DNA of 64,000 nucleotides, taken from NCBI GenBank assembly GCA_025923195.1, contig JAICGJ010000001.1, positions 62,001 to 126,000 on the forward strand, given 5' to 3'. The translations under genes and the position numbers were made by a program. How positions within the stretch are numbered: the stretch's first letter is position 1; each line of letters opens with the position of its first letter. Shown here in pieces: positions 1 to 8,378 of the stretch. The stretch is from Chryseolinea sp. GTDB lineage: Bacteria > Bacteroidota > Bacteroidia > Cytophagales > Cyclobacteriaceae. Below the pieces are notes generated by a model. It made no database searches. It saw only the letters and a program-made list of their open reading frames with translations, and was not told the DNA's origin.

Positions 1-15
1 TTGATTCTGTCGCCG

Positions 16-39
16 ATCTATAAATTTATTATAGATTTG
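16..39 (+). promoter_or_regulatory. candidate nadK promoter with overlapping inverted repeat
   Basis: TAGATTTG at 32-39 matches the Bacteroidota -7 box TAnnTTTG exactly and lies 22 bases before the nadK start. An 8-bp inverted repeat (ATCTATAA at 16-23, TTATAGAT at 29-36, 5-base spacer) overlaps it and could be an operator. No TTG element is seen at the usual 19-23 base spacing, so the promoter call is only moderate. Confidence 0.4.
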
Positions 40-61
40 GATTCCCAATGCTATACTTGAA

Positions 62-934
62 ATGAAAATAGCGATTCATGGAAAAGAATTCAACCGTGCG
101 ACCGCGCCATTAATTGCCCGAATATTTGAAATCCTTATCCAGCATAAAGCTACTCTCTACGTTTCGTCAAAATTCAGTCAATACCTCAAGGCTCCCTTAA
201 CCAGAGATCACTATCACGTTTACAACCCTGGCGACGATTTAAGAGATGTACAGGTTTTTATAAGCATTGGTGGCGATGGAACGTTGCTCGAGTCCGTTAC
301 ACATATTGGAAAATTGGAGGTCCCTATTCTAGGTATCAATACTGGCAGACTAGGATTTCTTGCCACCATAAGCAAAGACCAGACGGAGGCGGCGTTACAG
401 AAATTTTTTCAAGGTGCCTTCACGCTCGACAAAAGGGCTGTGCTGAAACTGGAAACCAACAAAGACATTTTTGGACATTTCAACTTTGCCTTGAACGACT
501 TCACAGTAGTAAAAAAAGACTCGTCAGCGATGATCACTATCCACACATATATCGACGGCGAGTTTCTGAACTCATATTGGGCAGACGGTATTATCGTAGC
601 TACTCCCACAGGTTCTACGGGATATTCGTTAAGCTGTGGCGGACCACTTATATTTCCGCGCTCTGGAAACTTCGTTATAACCCCTGTTAGTCCCCATAAT
701 CTGACCGTGCGACCGATAGTCGTTTCCGACGCCGCCGAAATTAGCTTCCAGGTAGAGGGGAGAAGCAAGCGCTATTTGGTGTCGCTCGATTCAAGGATGG
801 CTTCCGTTGATTCTTCCGTACAACTCAAAGTCTCGAAAGCGGACTTCAGAGTCAATTTGGTACAGCTGGAGGGAACGCATTATTTTAAGACATTGCGTCA
901 GAAGTTAAATTGGGGCCTTGACGTCCGAAACTGA
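62..934 (+). CDS. nadK: NAD kinase
   Basis: The product (290 aa) phosphorylates NAD to NADP in the cytoplasm. It shows the family hallmarks in order: GGDG at residues 70-73 (ATP/NAD site), GINTGRLGFL at 91-100, the ND of ALND at 143-146 in place of the usual NE, and DGIIVATPTGSTGYSLS from 175 to 191. Length and motif order are normal for bacterial NadK. It heads the conserved order nadK - DUF6089 - porG - uppS - bamA - ompH of the Bacteroidota. ATG at 62 gives the full N-terminal beta strand, so the start is well supported. The following gene is 87 bases away. Confidence 0.95.
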   Translation: MKIAIHGKEFNRATAPLIARIFEILIQHKATLYVSSKFSQYLKAPLTRDHYHVYNPGDDLRDVQVFISIGGDGTLLESVTHIGKLEVPILGINTGRLGFLATISKDQTEAALQKFFQGAFTLDKRAVLKLETNKDIFGHFNFALNDFTVVKKDSSAMITIHTYIDGEFLNSYWADGIIVATPTGSTGYSLSCGGPLIFPRSGNFVITPVSPHNLTVRPIVVSDAAEISFQVEGRSKRYLVSLDSRMASVDSSVQLKVSKADFRVNLVQLEGTHYFKTLRQKLNWGLDVRN

Positions 935-1021
935 ATTGTTAGGTTACCATTGTATGGTATTTGCTGATAAAGAATGATTTAAGTGGCAGTCATTTTTTAA
1001 ACTTTCGTTTTTTTACAGCAA

Positions 1022-2086
1022 ATGAGAAAGTATATCTGCATTATCTCCACAATCCTCTTCATCTGTGCGCTATCCGAATCATCTTCAGCCCAAATGAAGC
1101 GCAGATCCATTAAGAAGAATAACAAAAGAATTTCCAATTATCGAGGCAAAAAAGAGTGGTTTGCAAAGGAGAAGCGTTATAATACGTTTGGAATCGCATT
1201 GAATGCCTTGAACTATTACGGCGACTTGGCACCAAAACCCAGCCGATTCAGCACGGATATTAGTTTTACCCGACCAGCTGTTGCGATTGGTCTCTCCCAT
1301 AGGTTTGGACCCAGATATTCCATTAGTGGCTCGTTCATGTACGGCACATTGAAGGGCAGTGATAGTAAGTCTGCAGACCCTGGAGACAGCGAAAATGCAG
1401 TTTATCGCTATCAACGCAATTTGTCATTTAGAAATAGGATCATGGAACTGTCGGTAGTGGCAAATTTTGATCTCTATCCTAACATGGCGACATATATCAG
1501 TAGAGTGAAATGGACACCTTATTGTTTTGTGGATGTCGCGGCCTTTTTACATAATCCTCAGGCGAAGGCGCCTGCAACCGACCTCCATGGCGACCCATTA
1601 CCTGAGGCTGGGAAATGGGTGGACTTGCAGCAGTTGGGTACGGAGGGTCAGAAGGCTACACTTCTTGAAACTGATGTGAATAGCGGTATTAAAGGGTACA
1701 AAAAGTTCCAGCCCGCGATACCATTTGGGATTGGGGCTCGTTTCAGATTAAATGAAGTGCTAGATTTGTCAGCTGAATTAGGCTTTCGATATCTGTTTAC
1801 TGACTATATTGACGACGTAAGTCAGAATTATGTGGACCTGGGCGTTTTTGGTGACAATGAGCTGGCAAAGGCGATGTCATACCGATCAAATGAAATAGTC
1901 GATCCAGGTTTGTTAGTCCCCAGGGGAACCAGAAATGGCGAAACTTACAACCTGTTGAACGGGTATGGACAGGAATACATTGATAACAAGAGGGGAAGCA
2001 AAAGCGACAAGGACACCTACATGGTGACCACAATTAGGCTGACATATATTTTAGGCAAGACTTTCAATCGGGCTAAATTCAGATAA
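1022..2086 (+). CDS. DUF6089 family outer-membrane beta-barrel protein (longer paralogue of PorG)
   Basis: The 354-residue product has a signal peptide (basic MRK, hydrophobic stretch, cleavage near SSSA-Q at about residue 24) followed by a very basic stretch rich in Lys and Arg (residues 25-50). The rest alternates polar and hydrophobic residues as in an outer-membrane barrel. The NYYGDL segment near residue 64 resembles the DUF6089 entry motif also seen in the next gene as NYTGDL. The pair therefore looks like a tandem duplication. The stop codon TAA overlaps the ATG of the next gene by one base (TAATG), indicating coupled translation. Family proteins include PorG of the type IX secretion system; a role for this copy is inferred only. 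Confidence 0.75.
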   Translation: MRKYICIISTILFICALSESSSAQMKRRSIKKNNKRISNYRGKKEWFAKEKRYNTFGIALNALNYYGDLAPKPSRFSTDISFTRPAVAIGLSHRFGPRYSISGSFMYGTLKGSDSKSADPGDSENAVYRYQRNLSFRNRIMELSVVANFDLYPNMATYISRVKWTPYCFVDVAAFLHNPQAKAPATDLHGDPLPEAGKWVDLQQLGTEGQKATLLETDVNSGIKGYKKFQPAIPFGIGARFRLNEVLDLSAELGFRYLFTDYIDDVSQNYVDLGVFGDNELAKAMSYRSNEIVDPGLLVPRGTRNGETYNLLNGYGQEYIDNKRGSKSDKDTYMVTTIRLTYILGKTFNRAKFR

Positions 2087-2775
2087 TGCATTGTGTACTT
2101 ATAAAACCACTCTCGTTCGTCATCGCACTAGTTATTGTTTCGTTCCCTTCACTTGCCCAACGTTCTGAGATCGGTTTTGGAATAGGAACCTTCAATTACA
2201 CCGGTGATCTGGTAAGAACCTATGATTTTAAGTACTCAAAGCCCGCGGGGACTGTTTTCTATCGCTCCAACCTCAGTAAAGTAGTTAGTTTTCGCGCCGC
2301 TATCACCGCCGGCAAAATCGGCGCGAGCGAAAAACCCATTGACCCCTTCGCCGTAAATCGCAATGCCTCTTTTGACCTTTTCATGCTTGAGGCATCCACG
2401 GTGATGGAATATCACTTTTTGAATTGGAGAGAAACAAAAAGATTTGTCAGATTCACTCCGTATCTCTTCGTCGGGCTTGGATTGTTTGGCATATCAGGTG
2501 ATGTGCAGAAAACACAAGAGTATAGTAACGTGCAGGGATCAGTTCCATTCGGCGCAGGCATAAAATATATCTATAACCCCAAGTGGTATATTTCGCTTGA
2601 GTTTGGAATAAGAAAAACCTTCTTTGACTACTTGGACAATATTTCAAAGGGTGATCCGCGCGATAAGAATTATCAATACGGCAATCCAAACGACAATGAC
2701 AACTATTACTTTTTGGGTGTCACCTTGACGCGAACCTTTTACACTATACCCTGTCCCACAAATCCTTATAAGTAG
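2086..2775 (+). CDS. porG: PorG-like outer-membrane protein, DUF6089 family
   Basis: This 229-residue protein has a signal peptide ending about SLA-Q (residue 25) and an alternating barrel-like sequence. Its size and its position immediately before uppS and bamA match PorG of Porphyromonas gingivalis, an outer-membrane component that supports the PorK/PorN ring of the type IX secretion system. The ATG shares a base with the stop codon of the longer DUF6089 paralogue. Assignment as PorG rests on family resemblance and synteny, as two paralogues are present and only one may hold the PorG role. The other T9SS-related gene in the window is gldJ at 15522. Confidence 0.65.
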   Translation: MHCVLIKPLSFVIALVIVSFPSLAQRSEIGFGIGTFNYTGDLVRTYDFKYSKPAGTVFYRSNLSKVVSFRAAITAGKIGASEKPIDPFAVNRNASFDLFMLEASTVMEYHFLNWRETKRFVRFTPYLFVGLGLFGISGDVQKTQEYSNVQGSVPFGAGIKYIYNPKWYISLEFGIRKTFFDYLDNISKGDPRDKNYQYGNPNDNDNYYFLGVTLTRTFYTIPCPTNPYK

Positions 2776-2829
2776 TTCAATTTCATTTATCCTTTCTTGG
2801 GCCCATCCGTGAATACCGATATCTTTTAT

Positions 2830-2837
2830 TAATTTTG
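2830..2837 (+). promoter_or_regulatory. TAnnTTTG -7 box before uppS
   Basis: TAATTTTG matches the -7 consensus exactly and sits 7 bases upstream of the GTG start of uppS. Transcripts from it would have almost no leader. The nearest TTG (2797-2799) is 30 bases away, too far for a standard -33 element, so this may be a weak internal promoter or chance. Confidence 0.25.
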
Positions 2838-2844
2838 GACCCCT

Positions 2845-3597
2845 GTGAAGTCCTACAAGGAACATATCGACTTTAATAATTTGCCCAGACACATTGCCGT
2901 TATCATGGATGGCAATGGCCGATGGGCAAAAAAAAAAGGCGCTATGCGTATTTTTGGACATAAAAATGCTGTGCAGGCAGTCAAGGATGTGACAGAGGGA
3001 TGTGGCGAGCTAGGAATTAAGTATCTTACCTTGTACGCCTTTTCAACTGAGAATTGGAACAGGCCCAAAGCCGAAATAGACGGCCTGATGGAGTTATTGG
3101 TGAGTACTCTCAAGCAGGAAATCAAGACCTTGATGGACAACCAGGTGAAACTGATAACCATCGGTGAAACCTCCAACCTGCCTCAAGAATGTCAGAAGAA
3201 CCTCGAATGGGCAATTGCCCAGACTAAAAATAACAGCGGCCTAACTTTGGTGCTTGCATTGAGTTACAGCGGTCGATGGGAGATCACAAAAGCCGCAAAG
3301 GCCCTGGCCATGGACATAGAGCAAGGGAAAGTCAAGGCAAATGAAATAAATGAACATCTCTTCGAAAACTATTTGCAGACCTCAGGCATCCCAGATCCTG
3401 AGCTTCTCATTCGCACCAGCGGCGAGCTTAGAGTAAGTAATTTTCTATTGTGGCAAATTGCTTATACCGAGTTGTACATCACACCCACACTCTGGCCGGA
3501 TTTCAGAAAGGATCACCTGTACGAGGCAATCTGGTCGTATCAGCAGCGTGAACGGAGGTTTGGAAAGACAAGCGAACAATTGAATCCTGTAAGTTAA
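2845..3597 (+). CDS. uppS: isoprenyl transferase (undecaprenyl diphosphate synthase)
   Basis: The 250-residue cytoplasmic cis-prenyltransferase condenses isopentenyl units onto farnesyl diphosphate to give the C55 carrier for peptidoglycan and glycans. The catalytic MDGNGRWA signature lies at residues 21-28 with Asp22. FSTENWNRP follows at 66-74, SYSGRWE at 140-146 (family: NYGGR) and the IPP-binding RTSGELRVSNFLLWQ at 190-204. The start is GTG at 2845; the next ATG would remove the strand before the catalytic Asp, so GTG is preferred. The stop is immediately followed by the ATG of bamA with no spacer, typical of the conserved uppS-bamA pair. Confidence 0.96.
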   Translation: MKSYKEHIDFNNLPRHIAVIMDGNGRWAKKKGAMRIFGHKNAVQAVKDVTEGCGELGIKYLTLYAFSTENWNRPKAEIDGLMELLVSTLKQEIKTLMDNQVKLITIGETSNLPQECQKNLEWAIAQTKNNSGLTLVLALSYSGRWEITKAAKALAMDIEQGKVKANEINEHLFENYLQTSGIPDPELLIRTSGELRVSNFLLWQIAYTELYITPTLWPDFRKDHLYEAIWSYQQRERRFGKTSEQLNPVS

Positions 3598-6276
3598 ATG
3601 AAGAGAGTTTTATTTCTGGCCATCATTTTAAGTGTTGCCCTTGATAGCTTGGCCCAATTTCGGAGAAGTCGTGCAGAGCGGCCAGGAGCTCAACCCGAGA
3701 ATAACTTAAGCTATACAAACCCCAAAGAATATACGATTGGAGGGATTGAAGTCACTGGTTTGACGGTTCTCGATAAAAATGCAATGGTATCCCTGACAGG
3801 ATTAAAGGTCGGCGATAAGGTAAAAATACCCGGTGATGCAATATCAAATGCTATCAGAAACCTCTGGAAGCACGGGCTCGTCGGAGATGTCACGATCAAG
3901 GTCGATAGGATCGAAGGGCAGAATGTTTTTCTAAACATCAACCTGGCGGAAAGACCTCGCCTGACAGGGTTTTATTTTACTGGAATTTCGAATGCACAAG
4001 AAAGCGGTCTCAAGGAAGATCTGAATCTAATCCGCGGAAAGATTGTGACCGACGCGATGGTCCGGAACACCGAAACAGGTGTGAAAAAATATTTTGTAAA
4101 GAAGGGATTTCTAAACGCAGAGGTAAAAATTGTTCAGGAAAGAGATACACTTAATAAGGATGGAATACGACTTCGGATCAACGTCAATCCCAAATCAAAA
4201 GTGAAGATCAACCAAATATCATTTGTCGGGAATGACGCGATTTCCGACGCAAAGCTGAGAAAGAGGATGAAAAAAACCCACGAGCGTCCAAAGTTCTCTA
4301 TTCATCGCGCTATCCTCAATGAAATTTTCCACCTGAATCCAAAAGAGTTTATTGACTCAAGCTATGCCGTTGGACCTACGGAACTCAATGAATTCATAAA
4401 CAATAATATTAAGTTGAATCTCTTTAGTGGGTCGAAATTTATTAAGACCGACTATGAGGATGATAAGAAGAAGGTCATAGACTATTATAATACCAAAGGC
4501 TACCGCGATGCAGAAATTCTGGTTGATACTGTGTATGCTAATGATCCTAACACGATCAACGTTGACTTTAAAGTGTACGAAGGTCCGAAGTATTACTTCA
4601 GAAATATCATCTGGACCGGAAACTATATTTACACCGACAGGCAATTGAGCACGGTGCTTGCCATCAATAAGGGGGACATCTATAACAAGGAAGTCTTGGA
4701 AAAGAAGCTTCAGTTCAATCCAAAAGGAATAGATATAAGCGGCTTATACATGGATGATGGATATTTGTTTTACCGCGGAAATGCGGTAGAAGTTGCTGTG
4801 GAAGGAGATTCAATCGATATAGAGGTGCGGATTTTCGAGGGAGACCAGGCAACTATCAATGAAGTGACGATTTCGGGTAACAGCAGAACCAGCGATCACG
4901 TCATACGAAGGGAACTTAGCACCGTTCCTGGTCAGAAATTCAGACGATCCGACATCATCCGAACCCAGCAGCGTCTCGGGCAGCTAGGCCACTTTAACCC
5001 CGCTACGATCAACCAAAACTTGGTTCCTAATCCAGCAAAAGGCACCGTCGACATTGAGTGGCAAGTAGAGGAACAATCCAATGATCAGGTAGAACTATCG
5101 GGAGGATGGGGGGGCTACTACGGGTTTGTAGGAACGCTGGGTCTAACATTTAATAATTTTTCCTTGCGCAATGTTCCTAATCTGAAGGAGTGGAACCCGC
5201 TGCCACGGGGCGACGGCCAGCGCTTGTCGCTGCGGCTGCAAGCCAATGGGCGATCCTTTCAGAGTTATAGTTTTTCATTTTCTGAACCGTGGCTTGGTGG
5301 AAGAAAACCGCATTCACTCAGCGTGAGCTTTGTGCATTCTCAATCACGATACGCAGGGGTGGGAGCCACAAGTTATAATGATTTGAACTCGACACTGAAA
5401 GCCGATAACATCTCAGTTGGACTGGGACGGGCATTAGAGTGGCCAGACAATTACTTTACACTCACCAATTCACTTGGATATGCTGTTTATACGCTCAAAA
5501 ATATCGACTACGGATTGGGCTGTACAGATTGCTCATCCTATGCTCTGACTTTCAATACCACGTTATCAAGGAATAGCATCGACAATCAAATGTACCCGTC
5601 TCAGGGCTCAAATATTTCGTTAAGTGTAACACTGACACCCCCATATTCAGCGTTCAATGATCTAGACTATTCCACTGCGACCCCCGAGGAAAAGAATAAA
5701 CTACAGGAATATCACAAATGGATGTTCGACGTCAGCCAATACCTGCCTTTAGATAATAAGAAGAAGTTGGTGCTCGAGGCAAGAGCGCATTTTGGCTTCC
5801 TGGGCGCATATAACAAGGGAAAGACGGGAATTGGGCCATTTGAGCGCTTTGTTTTGGGCGGTAGTGGTCTGGCCGGAGGTTTTAACTCGTTTGTGTTAGG
5901 AAAAGAGATCATCGGGCTTCGCGGGTATGAGGATAATCAGATAACGCCCCCGACCTACAGCACAGGAAATAGTACATCACAACAAGGGGGGATTGTCTAT
6001 GAAAAGTTGAGTCTTGAGTTGCGGTATCCGGTTACAACCGGTAATGCGGCAACCATTTATGGCTTTCTATTCACTGAAGCCGGCAACAACTGGGGCCAAT
6101 ATGAAGATTTCAATCCATTTGACTTGTATAAGTCAGCCGGGATTGGCGCAAGAATTTTTATGCCCGCGTTTGGGTTAATAGGGCTGAATTGGGCATATGG
6201 TTTTGATAGGGTACCTGGAAATGCCGACGTGAGCGGGTCTCAGTTCCATTTTACGATTGGTAATCAAATCAGATAA
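3598..6276 (+). CDS. bamA: outer membrane protein assembly factor BamA
   Basis: The 892-residue protein folds and inserts outer-membrane barrels. A signal peptide ends near LAQ (residue 20). Five POTRA repeats start near residues 44, 118, 200, 330 and 416, each opening with a beta strand and a conserved G/N (for example IEVTG, ISFVGN, VTISGN). An insertion of about 60 residues separates POTRA3 and POTRA4, which is common in this phylum. The 16-strand barrel runs from about 500 to the end and carries GLRGYED near 774, equivalent to the L6 VRGF lock motif. The C-terminus is IR rather than the classical aromatic residue. ATG directly abuts the uppS stop, and two OmpH chaperone genes follow. Confidence 0.96.
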   Translation: MKRVLFLAIILSVALDSLAQFRRSRAERPGAQPENNLSYTNPKEYTIGGIEVTGLTVLDKNAMVSLTGLKVGDKVKIPGDAISNAIRNLWKHGLVGDVTIKVDRIEGQNVFLNINLAERPRLTGFYFTGISNAQESGLKEDLNLIRGKIVTDAMVRNTETGVKKYFVKKGFLNAEVKIVQERDTLNKDGIRLRINVNPKSKVKINQISFVGNDAISDAKLRKRMKKTHERPKFSIHRAILNEIFHLNPKEFIDSSYAVGPTELNEFINNNIKLNLFSGSKFIKTDYEDDKKKVIDYYNTKGYRDAEILVDTVYANDPNTINVDFKVYEGPKYYFRNIIWTGNYIYTDRQLSTVLAINKGDIYNKEVLEKKLQFNPKGIDISGLYMDDGYLFYRGNAVEVAVEGDSIDIEVRIFEGDQATINEVTISGNSRTSDHVIRRELSTVPGQKFRRSDIIRTQQRLGQLGHFNPATINQNLVPNPAKGTVDIEWQVEEQSNDQVELSGGWGGYYGFVGTLGLTFNNFSLRNVPNLKEWNPLPRGDGQRLSLRLQANGRSFQSYSFSFSEPWLGGRKPHSLSVSFVHSQSRYAGVGATSYNDLNSTLKADNISVGLGRALEWPDNYFTLTNSLGYAVYTLKNIDYGLGCTDCSSYALTFNTTLSRNSIDNQMYPSQGSNISLSVTLTPPYSAFNDLDYSTATPEEKNKLQEYHKWMFDVSQYLPLDNKKKLVLEARAHFGFLGAYNKGKTGIGPFERFVLGGSGLAGGFNSFVLGKEIIGLRGYEDNQITPPTYSTGNSTSQQGGIVYEKLSLELRYPVTTGNAATIYGFLFTEAGNNWGQYEDFNPFDLYKSAGIGARIFMPAFGLIGLNWAYGFDRVPGNADVSGSQFHFTIGNQIR

Positions 6277-6278
6277 AT

Positions 6279-6815
6279 ATGAGGATTTGTTTAATTACAA
6301 TATTTTTTCTCATTTTCGGCCTGAATTTTGTCAACGCTCAGAGGTTCGGCTACATTGACACCGATTTCATTCTTAACAAAATGCCTGAGTATAAAAAGGC
6401 ACAGGATGAGATAAACCAGCTTTCCCAGGCATGGGAAAAGGAAGTAACGGAGATGGATAAAAAAATTGAGGGCATGTATAGCGCCCTCCAGGCTGAACAG
6501 GTGCTGTTGACGGAGGAAATGAAAAAAGAACGTACCGACGCAATTCAGAAAAAAGAAGCTGAATTGAAGGAATATCAAAAGAAGGTCTTCGGTTTTGGCG
6601 GTTTATTCTTTCTTAAAAAACAGGAGCTCATCAAACCTATTCAGGACAAAGTATGGGATGCTGTTGATAAAGTTTGCAAGGAAAACAGCCTCGCTATCAT
6701 GTTCGACAAAGCTGGGGAACTTGTGATGATATATACAGATCCACGGTACGACTATACTGATTTTGTATTAGACCAACTGGGTCTGGGTGACCCAAATGAT
6801 AAGATTAAAAACTAA
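6279..6815 (+). CDS. OmpH/Skp family periplasmic chaperone, copy 1
   Basis: The 178-residue protein starts with a signal peptide cleaved near VNA-Q (residue 20). FGYIDTDFILNKMPEYKKA then gives the family opening strand, followed by a long charged helix pair (about residues 40-110) that forms the Skp tentacles, and a return to the small beta body near the C-terminus. Skp holds unfolded outer-membrane proteins in the periplasm for delivery to BamA. It lies 2 bases after bamA and just before a second copy, the usual arrangement in Bacteroidota. Confidence 0.9.
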   Translation: MRICLITIFFLIFGLNFVNAQRFGYIDTDFILNKMPEYKKAQDEINQLSQAWEKEVTEMDKKIEGMYSALQAEQVLLTEEMKKERTDAIQKKEAELKEYQKKVFGFGGLFFLKKQELIKPIQDKVWDAVDKVCKENSLAIMFDKAGELVMIYTDPRYDYTDFVLDQLGLGDPNDKIKN

Positions 6816-6829
6816 ATTTGATTTACGAG

Positions 6830-7381
6830 ATGAGAAAACTTGTTTTACTTGCGGTGTTGGGAATGGCGGCAATCGTATCCCATGCACAAACTGCCTCTAC
6901 AAAAATTGGCTACGCAGATGTGGATTATATTTTCAACCAAATGCCCGAGTCTAAGCAAATAGATTCCGAGCTTAAGTCGCTCCAAACTCAGCTCAAAAAC
7001 CAGATTGACACAAAATATCAGGAGTTCCAAAAGAAATTTCAGGAATACAACCAGAATCTTAACAACATGATTGATGCCGTGAAGGCGAATACCGAGCGCG
7101 AACTTCAACAGATGCAGCAAAACATTGAAAAATTGCAACAAGATGCTCAGACTACCGTGCAGAATAAACAAACTCAACTGATGGAGCCTGTCTTTAAAAA
7201 AGTAGGAAAGGCAATCGAAGATGTCGCCAAAGAAAATGGATATTCCTTTATTCTTAGCCAGCAAATTGGCGGTCTTGATGTAATCCTGTATGGTGATGAA
7301 AAAATGGACGTGTCAGACCTTGTATTAAAAAAATTGGGTGTTACACCCAAACCTGCAACGCCTGCGCCAGCTCCTAAATAA
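6830..7381 (+). CDS. OmpH/Skp family periplasmic chaperone, copy 2
   Basis: The product (183 aa from the ATG at 6830) has a clear signal peptide MRKLVLLAVLG... ending near SHAQ. An in-frame TTG at 6818 adds only four residues and spoils the signal peptide's basic start, so ATG is chosen. IGYADVDYIFNQMPESKQ mirrors the opening of copy 1; a Gln/Lys-rich coiled helix follows and the protein ends in a Pro/Ala tail (TPKPATPAPAPK). It is the last gene of the bamA operon, with a terminator 24 bases downstream. Confidence 0.9.
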   Translation: MRKLVLLAVLGMAAIVSHAQTASTKIGYADVDYIFNQMPESKQIDSELKSLQTQLKNQIDTKYQEFQKKFQEYNQNLNNMIDAVKANTERELQQMQQNIEKLQQDAQTTVQNKQTQLMEPVFKKVGKAIEDVAKENGYSFILSQQIGGLDVILYGDEKMDVSDLVLKKLGVTPKPATPAPAPK

Positions 7382-7404
7382 ATAACATTTTTGTATGATT
7401 CAAG

Positions 7405-7434
7405 AAAGCCTTCTGTGTCACAGAAGGCTTTTTT
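7405..7434 (+). terminator. rho-independent terminator of the bamA-ompH operon
   Basis: AAAGCCTTCTGT (7405-7416) pairs perfectly with ACAGAAGGCTTT (7420-7431) around a 3-base loop, and the stem runs into six T residues. It closes the envelope operon before the independent LD-carboxypeptidase gene. Confidence 0.9.
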
Positions 7435-7475
7435 AATGCCGATGCCCTATTCATAAATTCAATTATTTTTAACGC

Positions 7476-8378
7476 ATGGTAAGCCCTCCATTATTACAGT
7501 CGGGAGATAAGATAGGAATCGTAGCAACAGGTCGGAGAGTCTGCGCCCAGGATATCGAGTCGGCCTGCAGGACTTTTGTCGACTGGGGACTAGATGTTAT
7601 ATGCGCGCCAAACCTTCACAGCAACGATCATTCCTACTTAGCCGGGTCAGATGAGCAGCGTATGTCCGATTTACAGGAACTTCTAAATAGTTCTGAGATC
7701 AGGGCTATCATCTGCGCACGGGGGGGATACGGTACCACAAGGATTGTGGATGACCTTGATTTTTCTGCATTGATAACAAATCCGAAATGGATTGTTGGAT
7801 TTAGTGACGTTACGGCACTTCACCTTAGACTTCATAAGCTGGGCATAAAAAGCATTCACAGCACGATGCCTATCTTTTTCTCCAGATCCGACAGCGGTCC
7901 CTCTGTTGAAAGCTTAAGACAAACACTTTTTGCCGGGATCAATACAATCTCCGCGGAACACAACAGCAGCAATAGATACGGGAAGGCTACTGGCCCGGTC
8001 ATCGGTGGCAATCTCAGCTTGATCGCCGATGCTATCGGAACTTCAGACGATCCTGACACAGCTGGAAAAATCTTAATTCTGGAGGAAGTGGATGAATATA
8101 GTTACAGGATCGACCGCATGTTAATGCACCTCAAACGAGCGGGAAAACTTGATGGCCTCGCTGGCCTGGTTATCGGTCACATGACTGACATTAAGGAACC
8201 TGAACTCGCATTTGGAGAAACGATTGAAAATATTGTTTTGAACAAAACACTGCAACTCAATTATCCGATAGCCTTTAACTTTCCCATCGGACATGAGAAT
8301 CCAAATCTTGCCTGGGTTCACGGGTCTCTCATGACACTGGATGTGACGGCGACAGGCGCGCAGCTCCTGCGTTCCTAA
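7476..8378 (+). CDS. LD-carboxypeptidase, LdcA/MccF family (peptidase S66)
   Basis: The 300-residue cytoplasmic serine peptidase would cleave the terminal D-Ala from L,D-linked tetrapeptides during murein recycling; the MccF branch instead cleaves microcin C. The nucleophile is Ser110 in GFSD (108-111), preceded by ARGGYGTTRI (81-90). The Glu of LEEVDE (203-204) and His273 in FPIGHENPN complete the Ser-Glu-His triad with the spacing expected for LdcA. No signal peptide is present. Its stop codon overlaps the stop of the convergent flavoprotein gene by four bases (8375-8378). Confidence 0.9.
   Translation: MVSPPLLQSGDKIGIVATGRRVCAQDIESACRTFVDWGLDVICAPNLHSNDHSYLAGSDEQRMSDLQELLNSSEIRAIICARGGYGTTRIVDDLDFSALITNPKWIVGFSDVTALHLRLHKLGIKSIHSTMPIFFSRSDSGPSVESLRQTLFAGINTISAEHNSSNRYGKATGPVIGGNLSLIADAIGTSDDPDTAGKILILEEVDEYSYRIDRMLMHLKRAGKLDGLAGLVIGHMTDIKEPELAFGETIENIVLNKTLQLNYPIAFNFPIGHENPNLAWVHGSLMTLDVTATGAQLLRS

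Noticed and set aside
409-768. Minus-strand open frame of 119 codons across nadK
   Set aside because: It is fully antisense to nadK, which has all catalytic motifs, and its own sequence has no domain or signal.
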